Assembly: GCF_041381155.1 (NCBI RefSeq) | Contig: NC_091140.1 | Span: 27,444,952-27,508,951 of the forward strand | DNA length: 64,000 bases | Source: Argopecten irradians | Taxonomy: Eukaryota; Mollusca; Bivalvia; Pectinida; Pectinidae | Direction: 5' to 3' | In this document: positions 46,543 to 60,100 of the stretch, piece by piece | Layout of the letters: each line of letters begins with the position of its first letter | Numbering within the stretch: the first letter of the stretch is position 1 | Notes under the pieces: generated by a model | Databases searched by the model: none | Told to the model about the DNA's origin: nothing | Seen by the model: the letters and a program-made list of their open reading frames with translations, nothing else | Position numbers and translations under genes: made by a program

Positions 46543-49500
46543 TCATAAGTCAAGTGCAAGAGTGTCTTTCAGGAGTTTCCTCATCGTAGTTCCTACAGAG
46601 GTAGGGATTGGTCCTGTTGTCTGGTGGGAAATCTACAATTAAAGTGTAACACATTTTAGTTGACACCTACAGTATAACACATAAAAATCTAGGAATTCTA
46701 TCCTGGACCAATAAACTCAATCAACTATTTGTTATTCATTGTACTGGGTATTATATAAGGAGCCACAGAGATTAAGTAGTTACCAATAGGAGACATTCAA
46801 TCAGTAGCCACACCCACCTCTGGGTTGCCAGATTGAAAACCCAAAGGAGAAGTTGCCGGATAATAATTGTAAGTTGTTGAATTTTCTCATGGCATTTCAT
46901 CAGCAACCTTATAATTACATAATTTACTTATTGGCTGTTTGTGGGAAGTAAAACTTGAGCATGGACTAAAGTTTACTCTATGTATCGATTCACAAATCTT
47001 AGTCCTAGAAATCATGCATGCTTTAAGTTGTTTTTTGTTTGTTTGTTTGTTGTTTTTTAGATGAGATATTTTCGGTGATGGTCTGGGTGAACAACAGTAA
47101 CCTACCTTGAACAGATAGGGCTGGACGTCCCTGTAACTTGTATCAAATATAAGGTCAAGTTCAGACTGGTTTGGCATCTTGGGGACATATTCATGGCGAT
47201 TCATAGCTTCTGCTACATGCATCACCTTCTCAGCGAGAATCTCGCCCAACTTTTCTCTGCAGACCTGCCTTTCTGTAATGGTGATAGAACCCATCTTCAT
47301 ATCACTCTACATGTATATATGCATAGTTCATGAAAAATTCCAGAAATAATGAGAAATTGAGATACAGTTGAACTTTATTAACTTAGCTCCTATAATTCAA
47401 AGACATACTAGTACATTATGATAATTAATTCTAGGTAATTATTTTATCCCCCACAAAACTTGACATACCAAAGGAATATGTTTAACTTGAACTCTCCGAT
47501 AACTGTTGCTTTTGCTCACATCGACTTATAGTTAATAAGGATTTGACTTCATTTCATTTCGTATCACACAGTTTAAATTTTTTTTCCATTTTCCAATGAA
47601 AGTATTTTTCATAACATGTACTGAAATTTTTTCTCCAAGAGAAAACACTTACCATTCTCATTGGCTAAAGTCAGGGTCTCCAGTTTAATCGTCCACACTT
47701 CCCATGGAATACACTCAGCCATGAATGGCCACCGTGCTCGCTTCTTCTGGTAAAACTCGAGGGAGATCTGAAAGAAGGAAGGGCATTCCTGATGAAACCT
47801 AGAGGATAGTCAAATTTTATGTTCATAATGTCCATGAATATATATATTTTACAAATGGTTTTCTTCTATGATCTTGAACAGGAGAAATAAGAAATTGTAA
47901 AAACTCTTGCAATTGAGAGTAAAATGTATAGGTTTTAGACATGTTGAATTTAGTTTTGACACTTGATATAAAAGAAACATCTTTTTAACTGTATTTCACT
48001 TTTTTAAACTTCCAGAAAATAATAACTTGATTTCTGGCCATTTTACTATTGATTCTTCTAGCAAAAGCCTTGGAGTCTCATGGTTTTGATTCTTACTTAC
48101 TAATTGCTTTATAAATGATCATAAAAGTGAAAGTATATTAAACATATAATTATATAAATTAAGTCACATGTATGAGTGGCTTACCTGGCCACATCCTGGT
48201 CCTTCCCTCAGAGTATCCCGGAATACTCCAATCTCCTTCTGTATGGACGAGTCAAGGTCATCCGATGCTGCTCGTACCTATTTATGGTAGACAAAACGTT
48301 ACACATTCGGTATACAAATAGGTTAGGGGGCTGCAGTAGCTGAGTGGGTAAGATTTCTTGACATATTATAACAAGCACTCTGACTCTGGGTTACAAGTTT
48401 GAATCCCATGTGAGACAGTTGTCAGGTACTGACCACAGATTAGTGGTTTTTCTCCAGGTACTCTGGCTTTCCTCTAACTCCTCAACCTAAAAAATACCCT
48501 TGCTGTTGATTGGACATTAAACCAATTAGACTAAGTGTAAGAATTACAATGTTCTAATATACCACTCCTAGTATAATGCTTTGTATAAAATAAGTTAATC
48601 CAAACGGTACATCTACATCATTAGATAAAGAATATATTAATAGTTTACTGGTAATATGCAATCTCTCTCAGGGTTCATTGCAGTACTTCATTTGCCACAC
48701 TGTGAATGCTCACAGACTGGTTGTTTGTTGATCTTCATTGGGTCACAGATTGTTTAGTACATGTGGTCCCTTTTAGATATGTCATAGTGATTGTTTTTGA
48801 AGTGGCAGATGTCATACGCAAATTGTGACTATTTATACTTTAAAGTAAATCTAATATATATATATCAACTAAATAATCTGTATCGTTTGGTTTAATATAT
48901 TGAATAATCAAATTATATTCTGTCATAACTTGCAGCTGTTTATAGCTAGGCAAATGACACAATAGGAAACTTTGATTGACACATCTGAAAGAATTTATTA
49001 TGCGTCCAAAACATTCAAAAATTTTTAATTCCCCTGATCCATTTTCATTGGTAAAATGAGGGGACTGCAATGAACTCTGGGAGAGACTGGTGGTGTTTTG
49101 TGTATAAGTATCCTTGGTGCATAAGTTTTATATCGTAATTATAACTTACATAACTGAAGTCAAGGAAGTCGCAGTCAACATCAACAATGCCCACTGTACC
49201 TATAGAATAACTGCCTTCCTGTTTGTAATGGAACTGAAAAATAAAACGCATCTTTTTGGTGATTTGAATCAACATCATATTCTGTCAAGAATACCCAGAT
49301 CTGGAAATTTGTATAGTGTCAGTAATTGTGAATTGGCAGAAAATCAGAAAGGAAGAACTTCAACATGAAGCGAGAGTTGGATGTATTATGCTTATTTATA
49401 CTATGAGATAGTCCACTCCTGGGATGGATATAACGTCAGTCATAGTAACCCCTGGAGTAACGAGGATTCGAGTATGCAGTGTAATCATAAACGTCTCAAT

Positions 49501-50870
49501 GTTGCTGATTTTCACATTTATCATTTATTAGTTTTACAGATTGGAACAGATTAGATTGTAAAACAATACAGTTGATATAGTTACCTTGCCCAATGTTCTG
49601 TGGAGAAGTAGGGTATGAAATACACCTATAATGAAAACAACTTTATTGCATATTGCATGGTACTTATATACATGTATATTGTAATGTTTGTTATACATAG
49701 AGAACTTTTGAGACATGATGGCATACGTTTTTACTTTACAATAAAATCAAAGCAATCAACTATTAATTAAAGGTGTTTTCAATAATGTATCATTTTTATT
49801 TTCTACAACTAAAAATGTGGAAAATTATAAAATATAATAATGTTTTGGGTCAATTTAGTGTTAAATTTTCTGCAGTTAATTATAAATTATATCAATAAGT
49901 TAAATACACTATAGATATCCACTGCCTATATAATATACATCAATAAAGAGGATCTGTGGCATGGATTCTGGGATAAATAATATAAATCATGATTATTTCA
50001 AATGAAATTCATTACTGTATAGATATGTTTATAATGGGACTATTTCACATACCACGTGATAACGGATAATGTTTGTGCGGGACTATGTATCTCTAGTGGT
50101 GATCATGGAGCGTATCTGTTTGTAATATTCCCACTAAAATGACATTAGTGCGGAATACCATCTTTTGACATCATATGCCATCACCAATAGAAACAAAAGT
50201 CCTGAACAAAAGTAACGTAATTGGTATCACATGATACATGAATTATTCCCATTATACAGAGCTCAACAAGTTGTATTTTCGGTCTTCTAAGAAGAGAAGT
50301 CTTCTCAGAAGATCTTTAACCACAAAGATGGAAGAGCTTCCAGAGGTAATAGAGCTACAAATCGATCATGTCCGGAAGTTATATTCTACGAGTAGAAGTT
50401 AGGCTTTGACCAAAAAAGACAATGACATACAGTTAATTTACATGAATAAATTTATTTAATTATTTTCTGTGCACTTTTAGACAGAACTACACACGGATAC
50501 CAGCTATACTTACTGCTGACAACTTCCTCAATCTGTCTCCCTTCCACAGACTGTAGAAAGAATATAACATTATTCCTATGAAAAACTAGATCTAGTATAC
50601 AATAATGATCACCGTTGATGCAGTATAGAAAATGTTGATTTTTTGCTCTTGATAATCAGCAAAAACACAATTTATTATCTTTAAAATGTCGTTTTTGAAA
50701 ACTTCTAAGTTATCACGCAGTTACAGCGATCAAGATCATGATCCTGTCAACCACAATGAACAATGACAGACGTCCCTTGCATGCGAAATATGTTTGAAAA
50801 TGTATCATTTTAAAGTATTCAATCATATAAATATACTTACAAGCTCAAACACTTGACTTCTCGCATTCAT
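46543..50870 (-). CDS. ATG101: ATG101, autophagy-initiation HORMA protein (complete)
   Basis: ATG101 binds and stabilises ATG13 in the ULK1/FIP200 complex that starts autophagosome formation. The minus-strand exons are 50841-50870, 50514-50550, 49585-49625, 49150-49233, 48185-48277, 47653-47767, 47106-47272 and 46543-46632, all GT-AG and in phase. They total 218 codons plus stop, the length I know for the vertebrate protein. The N-terminus is [10 protein letters not shown] then [29 protein letters not shown] and CDFLDFSY are near identical to the family. [20 protein letters not shown] contains the WF finger (Trp and Phe of RWPF) that recruits downstream factors. [20 protein letters not shown] and RDVQPYLFK follow, and [13 protein letters not shown] ends it. 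The short extra DL at the end is the only oddity. ATG at 50868-50870 lies in AAAAATGA. Confidence 0.96.
48328..48540 (+). mobile_element. decayed tRNA-derived SINE in an ATG101 intron
   Basis: GGGGGCTGCAGTAGCTGAGT, GTTTGAATCCCATGTGAGAC, GTACTGACCACAGATTAGTG and TTTTTCTCCAGGTACTCTGG match the 41401-41609 family in the opposite orientation. The tail (GTTGATTGGACATTAAACCA) is diverged. Confidence 0.8.
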
Positions 50871-52700
50871 TTTTCAGTATCATTGAACCCTTTTTATATG
50901 AAACATGATGAAATATAAGCAAAGAAATCTCTATTTTTATCATTTACACATTCTTATAACAAAATGTCGACCGGAAACTGGTCGTTTTTGTTTGCTGTAA
51001 AAGATGGAAAATCTGAAAGCAAATAAAAAGAATTCGGAATTATATATTGATGAGAACAACTGAAACACTAAAAATGTATATTTGATGACTTTTAACATTC
51101 TAAAAGCTTATTTAATTTTGATATTTTGACATTTGTTTACGACATTAAAATTATTTTTTTTTGACAATTGAGTTATCCCCCTTTACATGTCAGGTGCTCC
51201 CATCACAGGGTCATGGGAATCCTGTGTCATTTCTCAAAGGAAAAGCTTACCGCAAAACATTAAAGATGCTCCTTCAGTTACACAAGTTCCTTGCTTTACA
51301 ACATTACCACCATTGAAAAAAATAAGTTTCTAATTTTACTTCAAGATAGAAAGATTAAAAAATAATTAATTGCACTCGAAAAAATTCCGTCGCGCTATGT
51401 CCTATATGAAATTAAGTACTTAGTTGTGCATGCACCGAAAGTAAAACGATTTATTTCATATGCGTTTTGTGTTAGTTAGACACATAGAAACACGAACATT
51501 CATCAGTTATTGTTCAAATGATGGGCATCATATATGCTCTGTCGGCGAGGGAGCATCTTAGAAAAACACTTATTATTTAAAATGATAAGTATATCCTTTA
51601 ATATAATCACAGATATGTTATTAATGCAAGTCCGCATTGCTAATTTTAATTATGTATTTCTTTATTTTTTAAGATTTCATTTTTCAGTGATTGATATTTT
51701 GCACAAACATGTATCCCCCCGAGCTCGTGATATTTCGCGACATAATTTTATGTATCATTTTCACAATAACTTTTGTGACATCGTATTATTTCCTTCTTTG
51801 TTTTTACTAATCATGCCGTAATCACAAGGACTTGAAAAGTTGCCCATTAACTACTCCAACAATGTTAGAGGTTAACACGACGAGATATTTTTTTAACATT
51901 GCGTGGTGTGACATATATCCAACCAATGTAATCAGGGTGGAATAAGGCCTCAAGACATAAGTTCTCATCAACATGGCCGTGGCACATTTTGCTAAAATAT
52001 GCTCAACGGAAAATTCTACCACAATTTATGAACTGATTGAGAAGATTATTTCCTATATAAGTACGTATAATTTGGTTACACGCTGATCATTAGTGTAAAG
52101 TGAAAGTGGATGGATAAAGTGCGTTTCGGATGGCCGTCGGTAAATAATGTAGGGTTGTATAATGTGCGTTGCGGATGATACAGTACTCCTGACAGGTAAC
52201 GAGGATGTGGACGTCACTAACTATGAACATTATTCCTATTCAATTACTTTATAAACCATGCATGTGTTCCCTCAAGATCTAGTACAATGTTGTATGATTG
52301 GTTTTTTATGTTACATAATGAAAAATAAATTTACCTTCACGAATGTTACTGGTGAACAGTCTTTTGCTAATTATCGTGTATGTAGGAACAGTAAAACTGT
52401 ATTCAGCTAGTCTTCATAAGAGCTCAAAATATCATAAATATACGTTTGTAAACTAAGGTGTGATGTTTGCGTGTAGGAAAGTGGTTTGCGCGGATAAAAA
52501 GTAAACTAATATGCGAATATAAGTAAAACGATATGCAGTGGTAAGATTTTAATCAAGGGGATATAAAAGTCAGTAATAGTAACCTCTGGAGTATTGATGA
52601 TAATGTATATATATATATGGCCGATGTAAAAAAAGTACCGGAACAGACACCACCTACATATCTGTCAACAGTGCCACAATATGTACTCCAATGGCTCTTA
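50871..52700. other. ATG101 upstream region with dispersed repeats
   Basis: The ATG101 promoter must lie here, but I see no TATA box or other core element I can support. From about 51160 to 51550 a block (CATTACCACCATTG, AATAATTAATTGCA, TTGTTCAAATGATG, GCTCTGTCGGCG) recurs at about 52930-53180, so it is a dispersed repeat. Short open frames (51534-51821 and 51822-52022) lie in or beside it and are not supported. Confidence 0.5.
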
Positions 52701-52704
52701 CAAT

Positions 52705-53800
52705 TAAAGGTCCACTACCTTTCCGAAACAGCTTTTAATTTTTAAAGAATGGGAATGTAAAACGATATCAATAATTTAGTAGAGTCGCAAAAGTTATTAA
52801 CTTACCGTTAATTCTTCATTTATCATCACCTTCTGAACAATTTAATTAAAGATGTTCCACCGCTGACAAATGATATTTTTTCTCTATCAAAAACAAGAGC
52901 AGACAAATAAGTATTTTTTCTTCAGTTACCAAAGATACTTACTTTACACCATTACCACCATTGGAAAGTTTGAGCTTCTAATTTTACCCAAAGATAAGAA
53001 TATCAAAAATAATTAATTGCATCCCGATATTGTGGCACTATGTCCTATTATAGAATGAAGTATTGGTTGCGCATGGACTAGAGGAAAACTTAATTATTTT
53101 TTGTGTTATTTAGACACATATATACGATTAAACATAAATCATTGTTCAAATGATGAGTATCATTTATGCTCTGTCGGCGTTGAAGCATTTTTAAGATAAA
53201 TAAGATATCAATTTTCATAACGCGGGTCGTCTTATGTGTCCCGCCGTCGTCCTTAATACTGCGCTTTAGTTGACTTTCACTGTGCCAGACGGCAAACTCC
53301 GCATATATCACACAGGAAAATAAATCTTGCATATGTTTGGAGTTGTAACCTAATCTCAGGCTATCAATCAAATTTAAAGGCTCAATACCTTTTCGGAGCA
53401 GAATGTAAAGGTTTCTTAAAAACATTAATAACATCGGAAAATGTATAACGATAGCCTAAGATGAGGTTACAACACTAAACATATGCAGGATTTCTTACGT
53501 AATACAATGTATGCTAACAGTGGAGAGTCATATTTCGCTGTTTTGCCGTCTGCATGAGCAATAATAGTCAACTATATAGCTACCGCGCAGTGTTTAGGGC
53601 GACGGCGGGAACAAAAAAGACGACCCGCGTCAGGAAAATTACAATTTTTATGTATTTAATCAAGTTGTTCAGAAGGTAATGATAGCTGTAGTATTATCGG
53701 TAAGTTTTTAACTTTTGCGATTCTACAAAATTATCGATCTCGTTTTACATTCCCATTTAGAAAAGTTAAAAGTCGTTTCGAAAAGGTAGTGGGCCTTTAA
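52705..53800. mobile_element. foldback element with an inner palindrome
   Basis: Outer arms: TAAAGGTCCACTACCTTTCC and AAACAGCTTTTAATTTTTAA on the left; TTAAAAGTCGTTTCGAAAAG and GTAGTGGGCCTTTAA on the right, extending imperfectly through GAACAATTTAATTAAAG and its reverse for over 100 bp. Inner arms: AACGCGGGTCGTCTTATGTG and CCCGCCGTCGTCC at about 53219, against GCGACGGCGGGAACAAAAAA and GACGACCCGCG at about 53600-53630. No long coding frame spans it. Confidence 0.72.
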
Positions 53801-53804
53801 AAGA

Positions 53805-54440
53805 CTACATTCTTTCCGAAATAACAATTCAAAGTTTTTTTTAAAAGCAATAATAACATAAGAAAATATACATTCTTGTATATCGATGGCCTAATATGAG
53901 TTAACAACACCTAGCAAGATGTCCGATTCATATCGCTGTTTGTCGTCTGGCCTAGTGAAAGTGAACTATAACGGCTGTTTGTCGTATGGCTTAGTGAAAG
54001 TTAATTGTCGTAAATGTACGCCAAATAGGTCCTCCTCCGCATATACACATCCTGGTCACGGCACCACAAATGTGTATATGCGGAGGAGGACTAAAATATG
54101 ACCAACGCCATCTTCTTTCTTTTCTTCCACTATATTTAACGTACAATGTACATGACGTCATAAATATATTATTACGTCACAATATGCAATATCGCGTCAC
54201 TTTTTGGCGTAAATTTACGACAGTGAGCTATAAACGATCGGTAACAACGCGAGAACATTTAACATTCAAATTAACATTTAATTAATTTTAATCAAAGTGT
54301 CTGGAAGGTGATGGTAAGTGTAGCATCAACGGTTAGCTCTATAATAACTTCTGCGACTCTACAACTGATTATCAATCTTGTTTTACATTCCCATTTTAAA
54401 GATTGGAAGACCTTTCGGAAAGGTAATGGCCTTTAAATGT
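53805..54440. mobile_element. second foldback element of the same family
   Basis: The right end (TCTGGAAGGTGATGGTAAGT, TTTTACATTCCCATTTTAAA, CGGAAAGGTAATGGCCTTTA) matches the right arm of 52705-53800. Inner inverted words AAATGTACGCCAAATAG and GGCGTAAATTTACGAC, and CGCATATACACATCC and GTGTATATGCGGAGGAGGAC, form a palindrome around 54000-54225. A further single end lies near 55600-55632 (AAAAGCCGTTTCGGAAAGGC). Confidence 0.62.
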
Positions 54441-54659
54441 ATAAATGATTATTATTATGAGTAATATCCCAGAATCTATAGAGTTACAGGTCTCATGTTC
54501 ACGAATCAATGCACCATTATGGATGTACATTAATTAACTAGATAGTGGATATATTAAAATTAATCACCGCGTGAACCAGAAACATAAATATATTTTTTTA
54601 TTACATAATTTGTTTACACCAATCTATATATGAAGAAATATAATATTTTCAACTATTAC

Positions 54660-54785
54660 ACCGACCGTTCAATAAAACCTTGTTATATTGCACGGTTCGA
54701 AGTTATATTGCACGCTTCCATGGAAACGTTATATTGCACGGTTCGAGATGTTATATTGCACGGCTTTAGGAACACCTCGCTGTTG
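54660..54785. repeat. four copies of GTTATATTGCACGG
   Basis: GTTATATTGCACGGTTCGA and close variants occur four times in about 90 bp, two separated by CTTCCATGGAAAC. The 109-codon frame at 54630-54959 spans these and is not supported as a gene. Confidence 0.7.
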
Positions 54786-57118
54786 TTGTCTAGTTTTGTA
54801 GAAAACTTCCGAGGAATTGCGAGTAACAGTGAGTTACGTTATTATGACGTCACAAAGGTTCACGCTCAATTTCGCGCTGGATTTATAGATCTCGAATCAA
54901 GCACGTCATGTAGACGTTTACTGTACCGAGTAAAGGACGGACACGATGAATGTATTTGATCAAAAGGCTGCAAGCAGGTCTAATAATGTGAAAACAGACA
55001 ATAAGACATCCAAACCGGAGTTACAACGTGACGTACGTGGGCTATACGTCAATCTTCAATAGGATATTAGTTTTTTTTTCCCGTACGGTACGGTGTTGAT
55101 CATATTGTAACCAGATGAATACTGTCGACCTGCGTAATGTCGTTTTATAAAACTGGTGTAAATTATATGTAATTAAAAGCAAATATTATTCCATGGTTAG
55201 CTTGTCTCTAGTGTCACTGAATATTTTACTCATCTCGGTGATTGGTAATCAACAATCAGATGTACAAGACAAATCCTATATCACTTCCACACTAATTAAA
55301 CTGGAAGTGGTCTTATAACAGGAACGCGTGTATTTAATCAGAATTGAAGTAATCAACGAACATGGTATAATTTGCAGGCGACCGGGCCAAATTTGTTTGA
55401 CCTAACCATTCACCTCAGTGTTAAATATAATCATGGAACTAGGGAGACACAGTAATCCATTAATATTATTTGTTATATATATTGAACTGTTCCAGGAGAA
55501 ATATGACAAAGCGTCCTAAATCACGAGGTATGTGACACTACTGTCTAGAACAAAACATATCACGAGTTCCGGTTAAGATGGACGTTCGCATTATAAAAAA
55601 TTAAAAGCCGTTTCGGAAAGGCAGTGGTCCTATAACTCAGAGCCAGTAAACAATTAGAACATAAAATTGATCCATTTATGGAGAATCTAGAATCTATATT
55701 GGAAAAATCAGCCGAGTGCATTTATTAGGATTATTAAAGGATTATAATCCCCAATTCATAGAATTTTGATTTATGTTGTTTAGAAATTAATTTAAGTATA
55801 TATAGACAATATGCAAATGCATATATAGTAACCGTATTTACAATGTATGTTTCTGGAAAAAAATGCTGATTTTACGGGTCGCGTTTTTTCAACTGTTTTT
55901 GAATGCTCTATATTTGTGGCATACTAAATTTCTTTAACTTGCTCTTTTCCAATATTAGCGCCAAAAGTATTGAGAGTTACTATCGCCTTGTCTTCACACT
56001 TCGACAGCCGAATACCATGTCAAGCGGTGACTTTTCATTGTGTTGAATGAGGATATCCAAGACACGGGAGAGGAGGGTCTTATGACATTTATTTGGCATG
56101 TAGGGCTTTGATGGGTCTGATCATAGTATTATTTGCGTAGATTGTTCTCCCCGTTTTACCCAATACGCACTTCAGTCACACTACTGAGCGGTTGAAACGT
56201 ATTATGAATGGAGAAACACCACTTGTGGTAACGCGTAACAACAAAAAAAACCGTACTCGAGGTTAGATCAGATCTACCCATGATTTGCGCTCGGGACGCA
56301 AATAACGGAATTAGGCGTCATTGAATACTCGACCCTATGGATAGTTGACACATCATCCGTACTAGATGATTTACAGAACTTTTTTGAAGAAATTTTGAAC
56401 GACAAACTTGAAGTTGGTAAGTTTAAATTTGACTATCTCTGTGTCATAACTGGGTGTGTATGTCGAGTTTGCGCCCTAAATTCAACCGGTCATTTCTTTC
56501 AGCCACTGGTGCAAGTGAAGTCGAAGCGTTCGAGTCATTTTGATGATATCTAGGCCTGGTCAGGGCGCCAATAACTGGCTGACTATGGCCATATGTCAAC
56601 ATAGGCATTTTATGATATGACTTGGTCGGTCGCCCTTAATAACGACAACAAACGACAACACGTTAAATGCAAGGAAGAAGTTAGTGACTACGAAACACAA
56701 GATATGTTATTCAGTACATTAAAATAAACAGTTCTACCAAGTTTAATGAAGTTTGGTGCAAAAATGAAGGAATTAGAGTGATTTGAATGTTCCAAAATCG
56801 TCCACTGGTCAACGATAGATCAAGTGAATCAGTGCTAGCGAAAGATTTAAAAAGTAAAATACGAATTAATATTTCCACGTTCGTAGGGACTGGAAACATA
56901 CTCATGTATTGAGTATGGTCGAGAGTATAATGATGTTTACCCAACAATGGCTTAGATTTGAGACCCTATGCACTCGTGAACACGCAAAGGCGTGTGTAAC
57001 GCGCTTACAACCATTTCATGTTTATAACGTAGAACTTTTCACAATAAAGGTTCCTATAAGACTGATAAACTCCCCAAAGGTGCGTTATCAACCTTGAATT
57101 ACTTTATATGAAATAAAC
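54786..57118. other. intergenic DNA
   Basis: No recognised gene. A 78-codon minus frame at 56711-56947 and a 62-codon plus frame at 56909-57097 show no family features. Confidence 0.5.
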
Positions 57119-60100
57119 TTACGTTAACAGGTTTTCCATATCGTTCAAAGCCTTGGCAGAAAACTTGATAGCATCAGCAGCGTTCATGTTGTTGTTCACC
57201 AAGGGCGTTTGAGGTGCTGATCTCTTCCCTTTGCCTTTCTTCTTCACAGAAGTTGTTAATTCATTCCATTGCTGATTTAAAGCGGTCATCATATTGCACA
57301 CTGGAACTATCTTATCCCTTAGTTCTAAGGCTTGACTAGTTAGACGCTCTGATTCTTTTTTCTTGTCATTGTACGATTGTGTAAGCGTTCTGTAATTAGA
57401 GAGTGATGTTATCATAAAATGCATAACCATAAATGATATGGCATATTAACCAGAAATACTAGAATAACTGATCAATACATAAAATTGTCATTTATTTTCA
57501 TACAATGATAGGAAGATATAACTTTGGTATATCATGTTTACTTGTTACATTTGTTTAACTCCCTTTATTTAGAATACGAAATAATCATATAATTTTCACA
57601 TTCTACCTACATTTAACGAGATCCGTCTACAAGTATATATATAACTTAAACTTTATACATGTGTATAATATTTATAAACTTTATTTAACACGCTGGTTAT
57701 GATCAGGTGCCAACAGAAAACAATTCCTCAAACAACAGGTTCTCATTTTTAAGGTGAGGTTCTTGCCAAGCTCTGGTCATTTTCACTTCAATTCTAAGCC
57801 AAGTGAGTATAAAGTTTTCTAACCAAGTGTGTAAAGTTTCCTAATGTGTTTGTATGATTTTAGGTCGATACGTGTGACAGCTACGTGTTTCATATTTATA
57901 TTATCAATAATAACATGTTACGTCTGAGGCAATCATACTTTAAGCCCAATTTGTATGGAATAAATAAACCCGTTGCCTTACCGTTTCTCTTTCTCTAAGA
58001 CAGACGTTCGTTCCCTTTCTCTGTGAGACAAAAAATCACAGACATAATAATGCCTTTAAAATCAAACAATGAACTTAATTTTACATGATTTAGTCAAAAG
58101 TGCAATCATTAATGTATTTATATAATCGGTCTTGATACTTGATAAATCATTATGAATTTATTGTAGGAACCATTTTGAAACCTGACATAATTTGCTTTAG
58201 CCTTTTTCTGAAAAACTTACCTTTCAAGCTCATTGGTGAGTTTTTCAATAGTTCCTGCAACTCTGAGTATAGAAGATTAAACAAAATAAAAAGACCAGTG
58301 ACAAAAACGTCATTATCATCATAATCAGTATAATTATCGAATGCATCATGAATTGTACATTTTATTTTATTAATAAAGAGTAATGTTCAATCTTCTGCAT
58401 TGTTTTATAATTTCCGTTCCTCATACTTTTTTTTATTGTATTTCATTCTTATTTAAGTGACACGACTGTCGCATTGTATTTGTCAAAAGTAAAGATTTCT
58501 ATTTGTTTGTGTTCATAGTATATTGGCTACCGTTAAAGCCATCCTCGATACCCCAGGGGTTACTATCAATGACGTTATATCCGTCCCTGGAATATCTCGT
58601 AGTAAAATTAGAGGCAACTGAAAACACAGGTAATTTGGTCATTTAGTGTATTTCATAAGAATTTTATAAAGATAGACTTACGCTAGGACGGATTGTTGGT
58701 TTTCAGTGCCTTCTGGGCTTGTTTTAGCTAGTAAGTTTGAATCACCAGGTGATACGCTTGGAGTCTCATTCGTTTTAACACATCCCACTTCCTTGAGATC
58801 TACAAGTTGTTTATCTCGATACTTTGATAAATATGTTGGCTGTTGACATACAAAAATGGTCACACGTAGATTTTGATTGTGGTTGGAAGCTTTTACATTC
58901 CATGTTCAGGATTTCATTCTTAACTGATATAAACAGTATATGACGGAACAATAATTTGAAGCTTTTAAAACTAAGTATAACTATATCAATATTGTATAAC
59001 ATATTCGTTTGTACTTTCTTTTGTCGTTTGTAGTTTTCATATCACATCATAGACAAACAACGGAAAGACATTCTAAAAGTCTCTGACTTCATGCTTATAA
59101 TTTAATTTATACTAATTAGGCATTAATTTCTGTGCCTTTACTTATTCGTACAATGAAATAATTCAGTCGTAGCGCATTGATACCTTATCCATTTATTTTG
59201 TAGCTTTCATATTCGTTATTTCATAACAACCAAGAAAACATTTTATTGTACAAAACAGTCTATCTCATTTAAACACTTGTTTGTTTGATTGATTAAAACG
59301 TCCTATTAACAGTCAGGGTCATGTAAGGACGGGTTCCCAGGTATGCGGTGTATAGCATGTGTGAAGTACGAAGTGCGTGTTTTGGGAGACTGCGGTATTT
59401 TCGAGACATTTCTTCTACCACACAGGGCTACTAAGTACTCAACAACTACATTTACCTTGTTTATCTTCAGAATGTAGATTTATTAACATACGTTACAATA
59501 TGTAAAATATGCTTTACAATTAGAAATATTTAAGTAAATACTTACGTTGCATAAACGTGTCTTCGTTTGATCATACTCTTTAGATGATGACACTTTCTTC
59601 CAATGCCAGTCCAGACTTTTGAAAAATGGCTGTATATCTAACTCCTTGTTTGAAGTCAGGTGCTTATAAAGGAACAAAAACATACACTGTAGATTAAAGT
59701 TTTTCCTGTCAATGTATTACTAAAAGCTAAGTTTTAGAGTTATACAAAGTGCATCCAACTGTTCATTTTACACAAGTCGACAAGAAAGAACTTGATTTCC
59801 ATTTGGTATAGAAATATTGCAAATCACATAAGTTTAATACAATGTTCCTTCATCATATTGAATTACGTTTGCTTTTTTCGTCTCACCTGTTCAATACATT
59901 TACAAATACCCTCGAAGGCACCCTGAGAGGAGTCCCATATTGATGCATGTGTCAAATTTTCTTTAAGAGTTTTTACAGTGTAGATGTACTTGGGGCATGA
60001 TTGATCAGCCATAGTTTTCCACTTTTCTGTCACCTTCTCTGTGAAAAATAAAATATTGACAATTTATGTTCAAACGATGAAAATGTGGCAAATATGTGGC

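Noticed and set aside
46887..47105. Extension of the ATG101 frame past 47106
   Set aside because: The frame runs on through the donor AAG|GTAGGT into intron. The known protein continues at 46632, which fits in phase.
54630..54959. 109-codon plus-strand frame
   Set aside because: It spans short direct repeats. No splice or domain evidence.
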